DNA of 5,207 nt from an archaeon (GTDB lineage Archaea > Hydrothermarchaeota > Hydrothermarchaeia > Hydrothermarchaeales > Hydrothermarchaeaceae). The notes below the pieces were generated by a model. It was not told where the DNA came from and did no database searches. It saw only the letters and a list, made by a program, of their open reading frames with translations. The position numbers and the translations under genes are program-made. Location: contig JAHJSX010000179.1 in assembly GCA_018830205.1 (NCBI GenBank), positions 1 to 5,207 of the forward strand. The letters run 5' to 3'. Below, piece by piece: positions 4,713-5,207 of the stretch (the stretch's first letter is position 1; the number at the start of each line of letters is the position of its first letter).

Positions 4713-4991
4713 CTACTGGCGCTTAACTTCTTCTGCGGCTTCTTTCATATCAGTTTCAGTATTGATGTCGTCTGCTATTTCATTAATATCATCTGCGACT
4801 GTTTCAGGTTCTTTGCTTTCTGGTTCAGGTTTTGGAGTGGGTGTTTGTTCGGGTTCTTTCTTTAAGCCCATTAGAATTAATGTTATTCCCACCAAATATA
4901 TTATTACTACGACTGCCGGTGATAATAGGCCCCGCATTCCGATTCCACCTATCAAAGAAATTATACCTATTATAATATACAAAATATTCAT
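4713..4991 (-). CDS. Small two-helix membrane protein with Pro/Glu-rich acidic tail (92 aa)
   Basis: Two hydrophobic segments, roughly residues 3-18 (ILYIIIGIISLIGGIG) and 22-42 (LLSPAVVVIIYLVGITLILMG), are joined by a very short Met-Arg-Gly turn, giving a membrane hairpin. A Lys-Lys stop follows, then a Pro/Glu/Lys linker (EPEQTPTPKPEPESKEPE, 46-63) and an acidic helical end containing ADDIN twice at a 7-residue interval (66-70, 73-77), possibly a short coiled coil. The positive KK after the second helix suggests a cytoplasmic tail. The ATG at 4991 has an AAGGAGGT SD (GGAGG 9 nt upstream), and the promoter-like element at 5023-5044 precedes it at nearly the same spacing as for the zinc-ribbon gene. 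Stop is TAG; 139 nt and a new promoter separate it from the 326-aa gene. I do not recognise a family. It could be a membrane anchor or a holin-sized protein, but nothing decides this. Confidence 0.78.
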   Translation of the reverse strand: MNILYIIIGIISLIGGIGMRGLLSPAVVVIIYLVGITLILMGLKKEPEQTPTPKPEPESKEPETVADDINEIADDINTETDMKEAAEEVKRQ

Positions 4992-5172
4992 TTATCAATA
5001 CCTCCTTGCCCTTTAATCGCCCTGAAATAATAAAAAACTTGTGGATTTTCTCATTACCTCTGCCGTTACCTCCCCAATTACCCGATTCTAAGCTTACGAG
5101 AAAAAGTTGTGGGGAGTTATACTCTGAGTTCAGCTCGTCGGCCATATCAGCCAGTGCCCGGATATCTTCCTA
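4992..5172 (-). pseudogene. Possible degenerate coding remnant with a GNGRGN motif
   Basis: An open minus-strand frame follows an in-frame TAG near 5173-5175. It reads EDIRALADMADELNSEYNS and on to ESGNWGGNGRGNEK, with an ATG at 5145. The composition looks protein-like, and GNGRGN resembles the GKGRGN repeated in the 37-aa micro-protein; matching codons differ mostly in third positions. However, no SD precedes the ATG, a copy of the AAAAAGTTGTGGGGA element (5101-5115) lies inside it, and the frame then runs into the well-supported membrane-protein gene. I read it as a decayed or rearranged fragment, or as chance. Confidence 0.25.
5023..5044 (-). promoter_or_regulatory. Promoter-like element upstream of the membrane-protein gene
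   Basis: The minus strand reads CCACAAGTTTTTTAT followed by TATTTCA, 19 of 22 positions identical to 3226-3247. The T-box is about 39 nt from the ATG at 4991, against 37 nt for the zinc-ribbon gene. A TATA role with a short SD-bearing leader fits both. Confidence 0.5.
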
Positions 5173-5207
5173 GACAGCCTATTAGCAAAGAAGAACGTTA
5201 TTAGGAG

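Noticed and set aside
4674..5016. Plus-strand frames 4674-4865 and 4708-5016, the first preceded by GAGGAG
   Set aside because: They are antisense to the 92-aa membrane protein. Their Phe/Ser/Ile-rich sequences are the expected complement of its Glu/Lys-rich tail and hydrophobic helices.
5013..5054. 13-codon minus-strand frame (starts MRKSTS) just upstream of the membrane-protein gene, considered as a leader peptide
   Set aside because: The SD is ambiguous, and nothing such as codon runs or alternative hairpins indicates attenuation.

Overview
The window looks like archaeal chromosome, probably a euryarchaeal F420-using lineage such as a methanogen or relative. The evidence is a stand-alone CofE and CofD pair, TATA/BRE-type promoters, a mixture of leaderless starts and Shine-Dalgarno (SD) starts, and no bacterial -35/-10 signals. 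UAG ends three of the recognisable genes, which argues against a lineage that recodes UAG as pyrrolysine.

Left part (1-2292, minus strand): a compact, GC-richer core operon transcribed right to left, cofE -> cofD -> a CitG-like gene. CofD couples the phospholactyl (or enolpyruvyl) moiety to Fo, and CofE adds the glutamates to give mature F420. The third gene belongs to the triphosphoribosyl-dephospho-CoA synthase family and starts 3 nt after the cofD stop, so it is probably co-translated. It runs off the left edge.

Middle (2222-3007): a divergent promoter region, an unrecognised 127-aa plus-strand gene, and a roughly 330-bp non-coding stretch. That stretch holds a perfect hairpin, a 21-bp tandem repeat, a spaced direct repeat and a 14-nt match to what I recall as the 3' end of an archaeal tRNA-Glu followed by a T-tract. 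It resembles a junction between core and accessory DNA.

Right part (3008-5207, minus strand): an AT-richer block of small unrecognised genes. In transcription order these are a 92-aa two-helix membrane protein with a Pro/Glu tail; a 326-aa protein with a C-terminal helix-turn-helix-like region; a 53-aa cysteine-pair protein; a 37-aa Gly/Lys/Arg peptide; and a 62-aa zinc ribbon. The 53-aa and 37-aa genes have excellent SD sites and tight spacing behind the 326-aa gene, so the three look like one operon. The 326-aa promoter has a textbook BRE/TATA box 25 nt from a leaderless ATG, and this is overlaid with repeats and palindromes that look like operators. A near-identical promoter-like element, core CACAACTTTTTTAT, precedes the 127-aa, zinc-ribbon and membrane-protein genes, suggesting common control. 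The most interesting candidate for an undescribed system is this 326/53/37-aa operon with its satellites. Its function is unknown and I do not assign one.
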